The translations under genes were made by a program, and so were the position numbers. Of a stretch of 64,000 nt of DNA, positions 8,903-18,192 are shown one piece after another. Source of the DNA: Apibacter raozihei. GTDB lineage: Bacteria; Bacteroidota; Bacteroidia; Flavobacteriales; Weeksellaceae. The stretch is taken from contig NZ_CP034930.1 in assembly GCF_004014855.1 (NCBI RefSeq), positions 1,798,001 through 1,862,000 of the forward strand, given 5' to 3'. The notes below the pieces were generated by a model. That model saw nothing but the letters and a program-made list of their open reading frames with translations, was not told the origin of the DNA and did no database searches. Every line of letters starts with the position of its first letter. The first letter of the stretch is position 1.

Positions 8903-10882
8903 TTGGAAACAAACAACAATAATAATAAAAAGAAAAAGGAAAATAAACCATTTTCATTTAACTGGTTTTACGGTATATTAATCATTTTTGCTGTTTTGTT
9001 ACTTTCAAATGAATTTTTATTTTCAAGTAACGACGCCAAAATAGATTCAGCAAAATTTTTTACATATCTTGAAAAAGGATATGTAAATAAAGTTGTATTT
9101 GTAAATGAGTCCTCAGAGGTCAAAGTTTACCTTACTCCTGAGGCTATGAAAAATCCTGAAGTATATAAAAATAATAATCAGGGAATTGGTATGTTTAGTC
9201 AAATGTCTGACAGTCCGCAATATTCATTCATAGCAGGGGATAAACAACTATTTGAAAAAAGATTCAATGAAGATAAAGTCAATTTCAACTTAAAGACTAA
9301 CTTGGAATTTCAGAATCCAAGTCCTTGGGGAGGAATATTTATACAGCTTTTACTTCCCATATTATTCTTTGCACTAATCTGGTTTTTTCTTTTCAGAAGA
9401 ATGGCAGGAGGAGGTGCAGGTGGTGGCGGACAAATTTTTAGCATTGGCCGTTCCAAAGCAAAGCTTTTTGATGAAAATGACAATATGAGAGTTACATTTA
9501 AAGATGTGGCAGGTCTTGAAGGAGCAAAAGAGGAAGTTGAAGAAATTGTAGACTTTCTTAAAAATCCAAAAAAATACACCAAATTAGGAGGTAAAATTCC
9601 GAAAGGTGCTTTACTGGTAGGTCCTCCGGGAACAGGTAAAACCCTTTTAGCCAAAGCAGTGGCAGGAGAAGCTAAAGTTCCATTCTTTTCACTTTCAGGT
9701 TCAGATTTCGTTGAAATGTTTGTGGGAGTAGGAGCCTCCAGAGTACGAGATTTGTTCCGTCAGGCTAAAGAAAAATCACCATCAATTATTTTTATTGATG
9801 AAATTGATGCCATTGGTAGAGCTCGAGGTAAAAACAATTTTACAGGTTCAAATGATGAACGAGAAAATACTTTAAATCAGTTATTGACTGAAATGGATGG
9901 TTTTTCGACCGATGTAAGTGTTATCGTTTTAGCAGCTACTAACCGTGCAGATATATTAGATAAGGCACTGATGCGCCCGGGACGTTTTGATCGTTCAATC
10001 TATGTAGATTTGCCTGATTTAAATGAAAGAAAAGAAATTTTTCAGGTTCATTTAAAACCATTAAAACTTGAAGAAGATTTAGATATAGAGTTTTTAGCTA
10101 AGCAAACACCAGGTTTTAGTGGTGCTGATATAGCAAACGTATGTAACGAGGCAGCACTTATTGCAGCCAGAAAAGATAAGGATAATGTAGGTAAACAAGA
10201 TTTCCTTGATGCTGTAGACCGAATTATTGGAGGTCTTGAGAAGAAAAATAAGGTGATAAAACCTCATGAAAAGAAAAGAGTAGCTTTTCATGAAGCCGGA
10301 CATGCTACAATTAGCTGGATGGTTGAGCATGCAGCTCCGCTTTTGAAAGTTACTATAGTTCCGAGAGGAAGATCATTAGGAGCTGCCTGGTATCTTCCGG
10401 AAGAGAGACAACTGACAACTACAGAGCAAATGCAGGATGAGATATGTGCTACTTTAGGTGGAAGAGCAGCTGAAGAAGTTATTTTTGGTAATATTTCTAC
10501 CGGAGCCTTATCTGATTTAGAAAGAGTGACTAAGCAAGCAAATGCTATGGTTACTATTTATGGATTAAGTGATCAGATAGGGAATATATCTTATTATGAT
10601 AGTTCAGGTAATGAATATGGGTTTACCAAACCTTATTCAGAAGTAACAGCAGAAACTATAGATAAAGAAATATCAAAAATTATTGAAATTCAATATAAAA
10701 GAGCGATTCAGATATTAACAGAAAATAAAGATAAACTTACCAGCTTAGCCAATAAGCTCCTTGAAAAAGAAGTTATATTTAAAGAAGACCTGGAAGAAGT
10801 TTTTGGTAAAAGATTGTTTGGTGAAGAAACGTTTTCCGAACAAATAGTTGAGGAAGAAGAAAAAGAGGAAAAAACTGAATAA
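8903..10882 (+). CDS. ftsH: ATP-dependent zinc metalloprotease FtsH
   Basis: Inner-membrane AAA+ protease that degrades misassembled membrane and regulatory proteins. Two membrane helices (about residues 20-36 and 144-164) flank a periplasmic domain. The AAA module has Walker A GPPGTGKT at 240-247 and Walker [12 protein letters not shown], followed by the second region of homology [20 protein letters not shown]. The zinc protease site is HEAGH at about 463-467. The C-terminal end is acidic (EEEEKEEK). The start codon is TTG at 8903 with no Shine-Dalgarno sequence. A strong terminator follows at 10891-10940. Confidence 0.96.
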   Translation: METNNNNNKKKKENKPFSFNWFYGILIIFAVLLLSNEFLFSSNDAKIDSAKFFTYLEKGYVNKVVFVNESSEVKVYLTPEAMKNPEVYKNNNQGIGMFSQMSDSPQYSFIAGDKQLFEKRFNEDKVNFNLKTNLEFQNPSPWGGIFIQLLLPILFFALIWFFLFRRMAGGGAGGGGQIFSIGRSKAKLFDENDNMRVTFKDVAGLEGAKEEVEEIVDFLKNPKKYTKLGGKIPKGALLVGPPGTGKTLLAKAVAGEAKVPFFSLSGSDFVEMFVGVGASRVRDLFRQAKEKSPSIIFIDEIDAIGRARGKNNFTGSNDERENTLNQLLTEMDGFSTDVSVIVLAATNRADILDKALMRPGRFDRSIYVDLPDLNERKEIFQVHLKPLKLEEDLDIEFLAKQTPGFSGADIANVCNEAALIAARKDKDNVGKQDFLDAVDRIIGGLEKKNKVIKPHEKKRVAFHEAGHATISWMVEHAAPLLKVTIVPRGRSLGAAWYLPEERQLTTTEQMQDEICATLGGRAAEEVIFGNISTGALSDLERVTKQANAMVTIYGLSDQIGNISYYDSSGNEYGFTKPYSEVTAETIDKEISKIIEIQYKRAIQILTENKDKLTSLANKLLEKEVIFKEDLEEVFGKRLFGEETFSEQIVEEEEKEEKTE

Positions 10883-10890
10883 AGATAATT

Positions 10891-10940
10891 AAACAGCACA
10901 ATTGATACTGATTGAGATTCTGTATGTAATTGTGCTGTTT
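10891..10940 (+). terminator. Intrinsic terminator of rsfS-ftsH
   Basis: A perfect 13-bp stem (arms 10891-10903 and 10928-10940, core ACAGCACAATT) with a 24-nt loop, followed by a run of T. It separates ftsH from the LUD-cdsA-psd operon. Confidence 0.8.
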
Positions 10941-10992
10941 TTTTTATATATTTGAATATAAAATATTTTAGTTTTTAACTTAAAATTAAAGA

Positions 10993-11559
10993 ATGGGATT
11001 TCTTGATAAAATATTTGGAAAGAAAAAAAAAGAATATCCTGAGGAACTAGATTTTAATGAAGAAGAAGATGTTGTTTTTACTAAAAGGTTTAAAGAAGGA
11101 GGAGGAATGTTTTTTTACTGTGAAACAAAACAAGAAGCCCTTCAGCATCTGCAGGAAGTTTTAATTAATGAAGATATCAGTGAAATATTGTGCGTAGATA
11201 AACAATTAATTTCTTTGGTAAACGTATTAGACTGTAATTATACTTCACAATGTTCCGGGAAACAAGATATAGCCTTTATAAACTGTGAATTTTTAGTTGC
11301 ACTTGATGGCTCAATTATGGTTTCGTCAGATCAAACCCAGTATCTGAAAAAATCCGATATGCCTCAGAAAATTATTGTTTGGGCTCACCCCAATCAAATC
11401 ATTAGTTCGTCGAGCGCAGGACTTGCTAAAATCAGATTTAATAAAAAAGAAAATATACCTTCAAATATAACCTCAATTCATGGAAATCAGGTACAGGGGT
11501 TTAGTAGTTCTTCTACGGCGAAAAAAATATTTTTACTATTAGTTGAAGAAAAATTATAA
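10993..11559 (+). CDS. LUD-domain protein
   Basis: A 188-residue soluble protein of the lactate-utilisation (LutC/YkgG-like) fold, recognised from its position and from the C-terminal pattern VWAHPNQIISSSSAGLAKIR and STAKKIFLLLVEEKL, with a beta-rich core ending in INCEFLVALDGSIMVSS. A homologue sits between ftsH and cdsA in many Flavobacteriia. It has a lysine-rich N-terminus (MGFLDKIFGKKKKEYPEE). Its function in this setting is not known, and the location ahead of cdsA and psd is the only clue. cdsA starts 10 bp downstream, so the genes are co-transcribed. Confidence 0.75.
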   Translation: MGFLDKIFGKKKKEYPEELDFNEEEDVVFTKRFKEGGGMFFYCETKQEALQHLQEVLINEDISEILCVDKQLISLVNVLDCNYTSQCSGKQDIAFINCEFLVALDGSIMVSSDQTQYLKKSDMPQKIIVWAHPNQIISSSSAGLAKIRFNKKENIPSNITSIHGNQVQGFSSSSTAKKIFLLLVEEKL

Positions 11560-11569
11560 ATAAAATTTT

Positions 11570-12433
11570 GTGAAAACTTTAATTGTACGGTCTTTATCCG
11601 GTTTAGTGTATGTGTTAATAATTTTTCTTTGCACTACTAATTATTTGTCAGATTTACTTTATTTATTTTTAGATATTAAAATTCCATCCTACTATTTTTT
11701 ATATGGATTGATGAGTTTTTTCTTGTTAGGATGTTTATGGGAAACTACAAGAATGCTTAAATTTTCTTCCATTTTGTATCAGATACTGTCTTTTGGCCTG
11801 GCAGGCATCATTTATTATATGTTTTCAAAAGATTTTTTTTGGAATAGTTTTAGTTTTGGTAACCTTTATCTAAAGCATGTTTTAATGTTATTGCTGTTTC
11901 TTATGTCAGTTACCACGCTTTTTCGATTTTCAAATGAACTTTCTACAGATAGTGCTAAACTCATTTTTTCAGCCATTTATATAGGTCTCCCTTTTAGTTT
12001 TAGTTTAGTTATTCCCAATAGTACCAGTCCGTTAACTCCCGAAATATTTTATGTTTTTCTTCTTATTTGGATCAGCGATACATTTGCATATTTAGTAGGA
12101 AGTAAGTTTGGTAAAACCAAGCTGGCACCGAAAATATCACCTAATAAATCAATTGAAGGTTTATTGGGAGGAATTGTTTTTACCTGTATCTCCGGATTTA
12201 TTATAAATTCAATATATCCTGATTTAAGAGGAAATTGGATAATAATTAGTTTATTAATTGCTATATTTGCCCCAATAGGAGATTTAGCAGAATCAAAGTT
12301 AAAACGAATGTTTGGAGTTAAAGATTCCGGAAACCTTATGCCTGGGCATGGAGGTGTTTTAGATCGGTTAGATAGCTTTATATTTTGTATTCCCGCCATA
12401 TTTGCTTATTATTTAATAATTACCATTTTATGA
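11570..12433 (+). CDS. cdsA: Phosphatidate cytidylyltransferase
   Basis: Makes CDP-diacylglycerol from CTP and phosphatidic acid in the inner membrane, the branch point of phospholipid synthesis. About eight membrane helices are visible. The CdsA signature is intact near the C-terminus: SKLKRMFGVKDSGNLMPGHG followed by GVLDRLDS. The start is GTG at 11570, ten bases after the LUD stop. The stop overlaps the psd ATG as ATGA at 12430-12433, indicating translational coupling. The neighbour psd acts two steps later in phosphatidylethanolamine synthesis. A second, divergent CdsA homologue lies at 48263. Confidence 0.95.
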   Translation: MKTLIVRSLSGLVYVLIIFLCTTNYLSDLLYLFLDIKIPSYYFLYGLMSFFLLGCLWETTRMLKFSSILYQILSFGLAGIIYYMFSKDFFWNSFSFGNLYLKHVLMLLLFLMSVTTLFRFSNELSTDSAKLIFSAIYIGLPFSFSLVIPNSTSPLTPEIFYVFLLIWISDTFAYLVGSKFGKTKLAPKISPNKSIEGLLGGIVFTCISGFIINSIYPDLRGNWIIISLLIAIFAPIGDLAESKLKRMFGVKDSGNLMPGHGGVLDRLDSFIFCIPAIFAYYLIITIL

Positions 12434-13083
12434 GATTTCACAGAGAAGGAAAAACTATAATTACTGTAAGTGTTTTATTATTTTTATTAATAAGCGGATT
12501 TTCTTACTATTTTATTCATTGCTGGGCGTTATTAATAATAATTCCTTTAGCGGTAATTTTAGGTCTTGTCATTTGGTTCTTTAGGAATCCAATAAGAGAA
12601 TACGATGCCCAAACTGATGAAATTATTGCACCGGTTGATGGTAAAGTAGTCATTGTTAAAGAAGTTTATGAAAAAGAATTCTTAAAGGCTCAGTGCATAC
12701 AGGTCTCGGTTTTCATGTCTCCTTTGAATGTACATGTTTGTCGATATCCTGTAACTGGTAAAGTTATATTTAAAAAATATCATCCGGGTAAATTTTTGGT
12801 AGCATGGCATGAAAAATCATCTGAATTAAATGAAAGAACTACTGTAGTGGTTGAAAACCCGGGCGGTCAAAAAGTTTTATTCAGACAAATAGCAGGGGCT
12901 TTGGCACGAAGAATTGTGATGTATTCTGAAATAGATGATTCAGCAAATGCAGGAAAAGAATTTGGTTTTATAAAATTCGGTTCAAGAATGGATGTTTTTC
13001 TTCCATTAGGTACAGAAATTTTAGTTAAAGTAGGTGATGTAATACCTGATGGAGGAAAAAGAGTTATAGCCAGATTAAAATAA
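12430..13083 (+). CDS. psd: Phosphatidylserine decarboxylase proenzyme
   Basis: Converts phosphatidylserine to phosphatidylethanolamine using a pyruvoyl group formed by self-cleavage. The short (type II-like) proenzyme of 217 residues has one or two N-terminal hydrophobic segments, then APVDGKVV, the SPLNVHVCRYP segment and the cleavage site KFGSRMDVFLP, where the serine after Gly becomes the pyruvoyl group. I chose the ATG at 12430 over an upstream in-frame ATG at 12385, because the former gives the family N-terminus (MRFHREGKTII) and overlaps the cdsA stop by 4 bp. Confidence 0.95.
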   Translation: MRFHREGKTIITVSVLLFLLISGFSYYFIHCWALLIIIPLAVILGLVIWFFRNPIREYDAQTDEIIAPVDGKVVIVKEVYEKEFLKAQCIQVSVFMSPLNVHVCRYPVTGKVIFKKYHPGKFLVAWHEKSSELNERTTVVVENPGGQKVLFRQIAGALARRIVMYSEIDDSANAGKEFGFIKFGSRMDVFLPLGTEILVKVGDVIPDGGKRVIARLK

Positions 13084-13092
13084 TAGATTTTT

Positions 13093-13836
13093 TTAAATAA
13101 ATTTTGAATGTCGAAAAACATTCTGTTTATTAATTGCCATATTCTCACAGAACCAGCTTACAAGTAATTTTTCAGATTCCTTACGATTGTATGTTTCAGG
13201 ATTTTTTCTGTTTTTTAAATAGTCTCGAGAAACGGAATATTCAATGATATCTCTAATGGTTTTCTCATTGAAATTACTCTTTATCTTATAAAAATTTTCC
13301 ATTCCTATTACGCAAATAACAAAAGTAATACATGGAAAACTATAGTATAAATTTCCCAGTTTCATAAAATCGCAAGCAAACCACCAGGGAACAGCAATAA
13401 GAAAAGAAATTAATGCGGTAAAAATTAAATAGTTGTCAACAGGAGATTGTAAATGTGTAATAAATTTAATTCCTGTCGAACTTTCTATATCCTTAAGAAT
13501 TGAGATTCTTTTTTTCGAAGGAATTATTTCATCCAAACACGAATTTGTTACAATAGTTTTATGTTCAATATTAAATTGTTTTGAAAGAGAATTTCTTACC
13601 TTATAAAATAAATGTTGGGTAGTGCATTCATCTGAATTTTCTAATTTTATTTTATTGATTATTGCATCTATATATTCACCAAAAGTCATTTCTATTGATA
13701 AATCCCCATCTTCAAATTCAATATTGTAACTTTTTTCAACATCTAAAATCCAAAAATGAAGATCTTCAAAATCTATGGTTTTCAACTCATTGCTAAAATC
13801 TTGTTCTTTTTGTAAAGATGGTTTGTTTAAATTCAT
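13093..13836 (-). CDS. Hypothetical protein with two membrane helices
   Basis: I do not recognise this 247-residue protein. The N-terminal 130 residues are acidic and helical. One stretch (DLSIEMTFGEYIDAIINKI) resembles the start of an acyl-carrier-protein fold, but no DSL phosphopantetheine site is seen. Two adjacent hydrophobic helices follow (about residues 133-153 and 160-182), then a basic cytoplasmic tail. It lies convergent to psd with only 9 bp between and divergent from folD. It is probably an inner-membrane protein of unknown role. Confidence 0.6.
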   Translation of the reverse strand: MNLNKPSLQKEQDFSNELKTIDFEDLHFWILDVEKSYNIEFEDGDLSIEMTFGEYIDAIINKIKLENSDECTTQHLFYKVRNSLSKQFNIEHKTIVTNSCLDEIIPSKKRISILKDIESSTGIKFITHLQSPVDNYLIFTALISFLIAVPWWFACDFMKLGNLYYSFPCITFVICVIGMENFYKIKSNFNEKTIRDIIEYSVSRDYLKNRKNPETYNRKESEKLLVSWFCENMAINKQNVFRHSKFI

Positions 13837-13905
13837 AGTCTCTAATTTATATAAAGTTAAAATATAATTTTCAGATATTGCATTTTTTGCTCTGGTAACT
13901 TTAAG

Positions 13906-13913
13906 TATCTTTG
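13906..13913 (+). promoter_or_regulatory. folD promoter, -7 element
   Basis: TATCTTTG matches TAnnTTTG and lies 22 nt before the ATG. A TTTTTTG stretch at 13883-13889 is well placed as the -33 element. Confidence 0.6.
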
Positions 13914-13935
13914 CTAAACTAAACCAACATAAACA

Positions 13936-14817
13936 ATGGCTAATATTTTAGATGGAATAAAATTATCCAAACAGATTAAACAGGAAATTAAAGAGGAAGT
14001 CTCTAAATTTGTGGAAAAAGGCAATAGAGCTCCCCATTTATCCGCTATTTTGGTGGGCGAAAACGGGGCCAGCGTAACCTATGTTGATAATAAGATTAAA
14101 GATTGTCAGGCAGTAGGATTTCGTTCATCTTTGGTAAGACTCCCCGAAACAATTTCTGAAGAAGAATTGCTTAATGAAATAAGTAAATTAAATATTGATG
14201 ATTCATTAGACGGATTCATTGTACAACTACCTCTTCCCAAACATATAGATCAGGAAAAAATAATTATGGCAATAAATCCTGATAAAGATGTAGATGGATT
14301 CCATCCGGAGAATTTCGGTAAAATGGCTTTAGAGATGGATGGTTTTCTTCCCGCAACCCCATATGGAATCATGGTAATGTTGGAAAGATATAACATATCT
14401 ACAGAAGGTAAAGATGTAGTTGTTATTGGAAGAAGCCGTATTGTAGGAAAACCTATGAGTATTTTAATGAGCAGAAAAGGCAATCCGGGAGATTCAACCG
14501 TTACTCTTACTCACTCAAAAACTAAAGATTTAGTAGAATATACAAAAAAAGCGGATATTGTGATCACTGCATTAGGGGTTCCTCATTTCTTAAAAGCAGA
14601 AATGATCAAAGACGGTGCTGTTATTGTAGATGTAGGTATCACAAGAGTAGATGACTCTACGAAAGAAAGAGGTTTCTATTTAGCAGGTGATGTTGATTTT
14701 TCCGAAGTTGCAGCAAAAGCTTCCTGGATTACCCCTGTTCCTGGTGGAGTAGGACCTATGACTAGAGCTATGTTGCTTAAAAATACGATGCAGTCTTACA
14801 CAAATAATATACAATAA
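13936..14817 (+). CDS. folD: Bifunctional methylenetetrahydrofolate dehydrogenase / methenyl-THF cyclohydrolase
   Basis: Interconverts 5,10-methylene-THF and 10-formyl-THF in cytosolic one-carbon metabolism, using NADP(H). The catalytic YxxxK motif is Tyr49-Lys53 in TYVDNKIKDC. Further signatures are DGFIVQLPLPKHI, NPDKDVDGFHPENFG, PATPYGIMVML, the Rossmann stretch VVIGRSRIVGKPM and the C-terminal VPGGVGPMTRAMLLKNT. The length of 293 residues is standard. It appears monocistronic, with its own promoter and a terminator at 14825-14860. Confidence 0.97.
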   Translation: MANILDGIKLSKQIKQEIKEEVSKFVEKGNRAPHLSAILVGENGASVTYVDNKIKDCQAVGFRSSLVRLPETISEEELLNEISKLNIDDSLDGFIVQLPLPKHIDQEKIIMAINPDKDVDGFHPENFGKMALEMDGFLPATPYGIMVMLERYNISTEGKDVVVIGRSRIVGKPMSILMSRKGNPGDSTVTLTHSKTKDLVEYTKKADIVITALGVPHFLKAEMIKDGAVIVDVGITRVDDSTKERGFYLAGDVDFSEVAAKASWITPVPGGVGPMTRAMLLKNTMQSYTNNIQ

Positions 14818-14824
14818 TTCAATA

Positions 14825-14860
14825 AACAAGCCCAGTTTATTTATATAAACTGAGCTTGTT
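14825..14860. terminator. Stem-loop terminator between folD and hmuY
   Basis: A 16-bp stem with one mismatch (arms 14825-14840 and 14845-14860, core AACAAGC/GCTTGTT) between convergent genes. It probably serves folD and perhaps the hmuRY transcript on the other strand. Confidence 0.65.
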
Positions 14861-14883
14861 AAGTTTAGCATAACATTTGCAGG

Positions 14884-15936
14884 TTAATTAAGAACATCAA
14901 ACTCAAATTGAGGATATCCCCGGTTATTATTGCTGTCGGTTAACTTGATAAATCTGATTTTATAAAGGGTTCCAACATGATCTTTTAATATGTAAAATCT
15001 GTCAGTGTAAGCAGTAGCTCCACCAAATGTAGTTCTCCAGCTAGCGCCGATTACTCTTTGATCATCAGTAATAAATTTAGTATAATCAACATTTTTTCTT
15101 TCAAAAGCATCATAGCTTCCTACTTCCGAAACGCTTGCCATATATACCGAAACATTATTCATCATATTTGTTGTAATAAAATCTGAGTATGAATAAGTGC
15201 CGTGTCCAGGAATTTCATTAACAAAGACAGTATAACATAAATCCCAATCCGTTTTTGGAGGTTGTACATCTGCAATTCCTTTTTCAAGGCTTAAAAAATT
15301 AAAATCATAATCTGCTTTTTTGTTAATTACAAATTCTTCATGAGTAGTATCAGAAAGATTTGCATATTGAATTTTGTACCCATTCGTACCATTCCTCAAT
15401 ATTCGGATCTTTTTCCATCCTCTGTGCTCTCCTTTAATATTTAAAGAAGTACTTGAACCATAATACAAATCATATCCCATGTTTATAAGATATACTTTGT
15501 TTTCATCATTATTTTGGCTTACAGCATCAATAGCAGTTCTTTGAAGATAATTGCCCTTAACATCGTCTACGTAATTAATGTTATCAGTTTGGGAAGTTCC
15601 GATGGCTATAATTGGTTTTAGCGAGGCAACATCTGTTTCTGAAACTGAATCTATATCGGTTACATCTAATTTTCCGGCAGCCATTTGCAAAGAAGTATTA
15701 ATAATAACTCTGAACTCGTTTCCGCAGTAAAATCCAAAATCCCAGGCATTTCTCGGGGTGACTTTCATGTTTTTTACATCCAGGGCAACCCAGACCTGAT
15801 TAGGTTCGGAAGGTCCTCCTACATTAAGGTCTAAGATTGCACCTGAAGGTTGAGGTACATCTATAGGGCTGTTATCTTCCGAACAGCTTGAAAATAAAGC
15901 GAAGGATAGAATGAATATAATAAGTGTGTTTTTCAT
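14884..15936 (-). CDS. hmuY: HmuY-family haem-binding surface lipoprotein
   Basis: HmuY proteins are lipid-anchored haemophores that hold haem and pass it to the TonB-dependent receptor HmuR. The signal peptide ends in a lipobox, LFSSC, with Cys18 followed by acidic residues (CSEDN), a pattern associated with surface export of lipoproteins in Bacteroidota. The body has family features such as WVALDVKN, PRNAWDFGFYCGNEFRVIIN and KTDWDLCYTVF. At 350 residues it is longer than the 216-residue P. gingivalis protein, as in many homologues. It starts 4 bp after the receptor stop in the same leftward operon. Haem ligands cannot be assigned from sequence alone. Confidence 0.88.
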   Translation of the reverse strand: MKNTLIIFILSFALFSSCSEDNSPIDVPQPSGAILDLNVGGPSEPNQVWVALDVKNMKVTPRNAWDFGFYCGNEFRVIINTSLQMAAGKLDVTDIDSVSETDVASLKPIIAIGTSQTDNINYVDDVKGNYLQRTAIDAVSQNNDENKVYLINMGYDLYYGSSTSLNIKGEHRGWKKIRILRNGTNGYKIQYANLSDTTHEEFVINKKADYDFNFLSLEKGIADVQPPKTDWDLCYTVFVNEIPGHGTYSYSDFITTNMMNNVSVYMASVSEVGSYDAFERKNVDYTKFITDDQRVIGASWRTTFGGATAYTDRFYILKDHVGTLYKIRFIKLTDSNNNRGYPQFEFDVLN

Positions 15937-15940
15937 AATT

Positions 15941-18109
15941 TTAAATGTTTATATTAAATCCAAGTTTAGCAAAATACGATCTGCCATAAAATAAATTGAT
16001 GCTGGAAGCACTCTCCTGATGAGCTCCGGTATTGCTTAAAGTATTTTTAACCTTTTTTACATCAAAAATATTTCTGGCTCCTATAGTTAATTCAATAGCA
16101 TCCTTGAATAAAGATTTACGTATTGAAGCATCCAGCAGGCTAAAGTCACTTTGTCTTCCCAGACTGTAAGTATCGCTAATATTATTAAGTACATAACCGG
16201 TTTCTTTTCCATGATATTTATAATATAAAGATAAAGTAGTACCCCATTTTTTTATTCTGTAATTCAGATTAGAATTAAGCTGAAATGTGTATCTAAAATC
16301 ATTATTTGGCACTGCTTTTTCAATTCCATTAACCTTATCAGCCATAGAGCGGCTTATTCCTATGTAAGAAGCACCAAGGTTTAAATTAACATTTTTATAG
16401 GCAAATCTGCTTCCAAACATAAACCCCCAGTTTTTATATTTATCTACGTTAATATATTTATATTCTAAAGGAAGAAGATTAATAGCAAGCAATTCAATTT
16501 TATCCGTAAGGCTTGTATATAATGTGCTTAAATCTAATTCTCCTTTAAAATCACCTTTAGTAGTAAGCTTTTGATTCCAGTGTATAGAAGTAGAATATCC
16601 CTTTTCAGGAGATAAATCTTTATTACCCTGTACATTGTGGTTACTATCTACAAAATAAGTATAAAGCTCGTCATAATTTGGAGTCCTGTTGCTTGAAGCT
16701 ACCTCTGCACGTATAATTGAATTTTTTGAAAGTTCATATTTCATTGCAAGGGAATAAGAATATAAGTTTTCAAATTGTGTATTAAAACTAGCTCTGAAAC
16801 CTGGCTTTATAGAAAATGCAGATTGACCAAACAGTTCACTGGTTATGAAAACATCATAATTATCCATATGTTTTTTCAAATTATCATCAAATCCATAACC
16901 AGTATCAGAACCTCCGATAGCATTTGAGCCGGAAGATCTGTATCCTTCAACAAAACTGAATTCGTAACCAATTTGCAGATTGGCTATATCACTATTTATT
17001 AATCTGCTGAAAGTACCTCTGTTATACCAAACATCTGTTGATGCATATTTTGAGTAAGGTGCTTTTGAACCAAATACTTTACGGTTACCGATATCATAAG
17101 TATAGTCTCTGTAATTTCTCTCTTGCTTCTGGTAAGAAAAATCTCCTTTATAATCAATTTGATTGAATAATGTTGCATTTAAAAATAAATGATTGAGCCA
17201 ACGATCCGTTTTATAATCTCTATCCTGTGATGAATATGTATAAAGACCGTTTTCAGATAGTGGTGCATACAAGATATTGCTTCTGTATAAGTTTACCATC
17301 TCGTTTAAATATTGGAATTTATAAAATGCATTAAATTTTTTAGAGCGATAGTTAACGAGCCCATTTAGATTTAATTGTTCTTTGGGAAGCCATTCGTATC
17401 CTCGGTCTGTTATGGCTCTTTTTCCATTTAAATCTCCTAAATAACCTTTAAAATCATTACGATTTGCACCAAGAGTTACTGACCATTTATCCGATATATT
17501 GTGAGAAACATTTAGTGATTGAATATGTCTGCCTTGTTCTTTCCAGTCATATTCTTTACCCACAGTTTCTTCCTGTACATATCCGGAAATTTTCCATTTT
17601 GAAGAGCTGCGTTTTTTTGTTATAATGTTAATAAGACCCGTAAGTGTATTAGAACCATAATCAACACCCATGCTTCCTCTAACAATCTCAATTTGCTCAA
17701 CGTTATCCAGATTTATCTTGGATAAGTCCACGCTTCTTCCCAGTCCGTTATCACTAACCAGAGGAACATTATCAATAAGTACTTTATAATATTGATTATC
17801 AAGTCCGAATAAAGATGCTTGTGAATCACCCGACTTACTGCTTGTAGTTTCAGTGAAGTTTAAATTATAACTTAAAATATCCGCTACCGTGCTTGCAGCT
17901 CTGTTTCTTATGTCTTGTTGGGAAATTACTTCTACCTGATAGATAGATTTGTCCACACTTTGAAGAGAATATTGTCCGGTAATTACCAGATGGTCAAGGT
18001 CTTTTACCTTACTTTTTAAGCTGTCTTCTTTATTTTGAGAATAAACGCAAATGCTAAATAGAAATAAAAAAGAACTTAAAATAAATTTTTTATCAAGGTT
18101 GTTTATCAT
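15941..18109 (-). CDS. hmuR: TonB-dependent haem receptor, HmuR-like
   Basis: Outer-membrane beta-barrel receptor that imports haem using TonB energy. A signal peptide (FILSSFLFLFSICVYSQ) is followed directly by a plug domain (TGQYSLQSVDKSIYQVEVIS to GVDYGSNTLTGLINIITKK), with no N-terminal carboxypeptidase-like extension, and then a 22-strand barrel ending in FAKLGFNINI. I chose the ATG at 18109. A longer reading frame to 18124 would start at a TTG inside the -7 element. With this start the leader is only a few nucleotides long. Haem as substrate is inferred from HmuY immediately downstream and the divergent hmuSTUV operon. The order receptor-then-HmuY is reversed compared with P. gingivalis. 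Confidence 0.88.
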   Translation of the reverse strand: MINNLDKKFILSSFLFLFSICVYSQNKEDSLKSKVKDLDHLVITGQYSLQSVDKSIYQVEVISQQDIRNRAASTVADILSYNLNFTETTSSKSGDSQASLFGLDNQYYKVLIDNVPLVSDNGLGRSVDLSKINLDNVEQIEIVRGSMGVDYGSNTLTGLINIITKKRSSSKWKISGYVQEETVGKEYDWKEQGRHIQSLNVSHNISDKWSVTLGANRNDFKGYLGDLNGKRAITDRGYEWLPKEQLNLNGLVNYRSKKFNAFYKFQYLNEMVNLYRSNILYAPLSENGLYTYSSQDRDYKTDRWLNHLFLNATLFNQIDYKGDFSYQKQERNYRDYTYDIGNRKVFGSKAPYSKYASTDVWYNRGTFSRLINSDIANLQIGYEFSFVEGYRSSGSNAIGGSDTGYGFDDNLKKHMDNYDVFITSELFGQSAFSIKPGFRASFNTQFENLYSYSLAMKYELSKNSIIRAEVASSNRTPNYDELYTYFVDSNHNVQGNKDLSPEKGYSTSIHWNQKLTTKGDFKGELDLSTLYTSLTDKIELLAINLLPLEYKYINVDKYKNWGFMFGSRFAYKNVNLNLGASYIGISRSMADKVNGIEKAVPNNDFRYTFQLNSNLNYRIKKWGTTLSLYYKYHGKETGYVLNNISDTYSLGRQSDFSLLDASIRKSLFKDAIELTIGARNIFDVKKVKNTLSNTGAHQESASSINLFYGRSYFAKLGFNINI

Positions 18110-18119
18110 AGTTTTTTTT

Positions 18120-18192
18120 TGCAAATATAAAATTAATTTAGATTGGTTCTAAATATTACTTAGATTTGTTCTAAATTAATTTTATATTTGCA
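18120..18192. promoter_or_regulatory. Symmetric divergent promoter and operator region of hmuRY and hmuSTUV
   Basis: A perfect 23-bp inverted repeat (arms 18120-18142 and 18170-18192) separated by 27 bp. Each arm carries an identical outward-facing -7 element, TATATTTG (minus strand 18129-18122, plus strand 18183-18190). Two tandem operator-like boxes lie between: TTAGATTGGTTCTAAAT at 18138-18154 and TTAGATTTGTTCTAAAT at 18160-18176. Each is an imperfect dyad of TTAGA-N5-TCTAA. The placement suggests one metal- or haem-responsive repressor (Fur- or DtxR-type) shutting both operons. The identity of the repressor is inference. Confidence 0.75.

Noticed and set aside
13093-13836. Acyl carrier protein function for the hypothetical membrane protein
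   Set aside because: There is only a weak resemblance in one helix, and the DSL phosphopantetheine attachment serine is absent.
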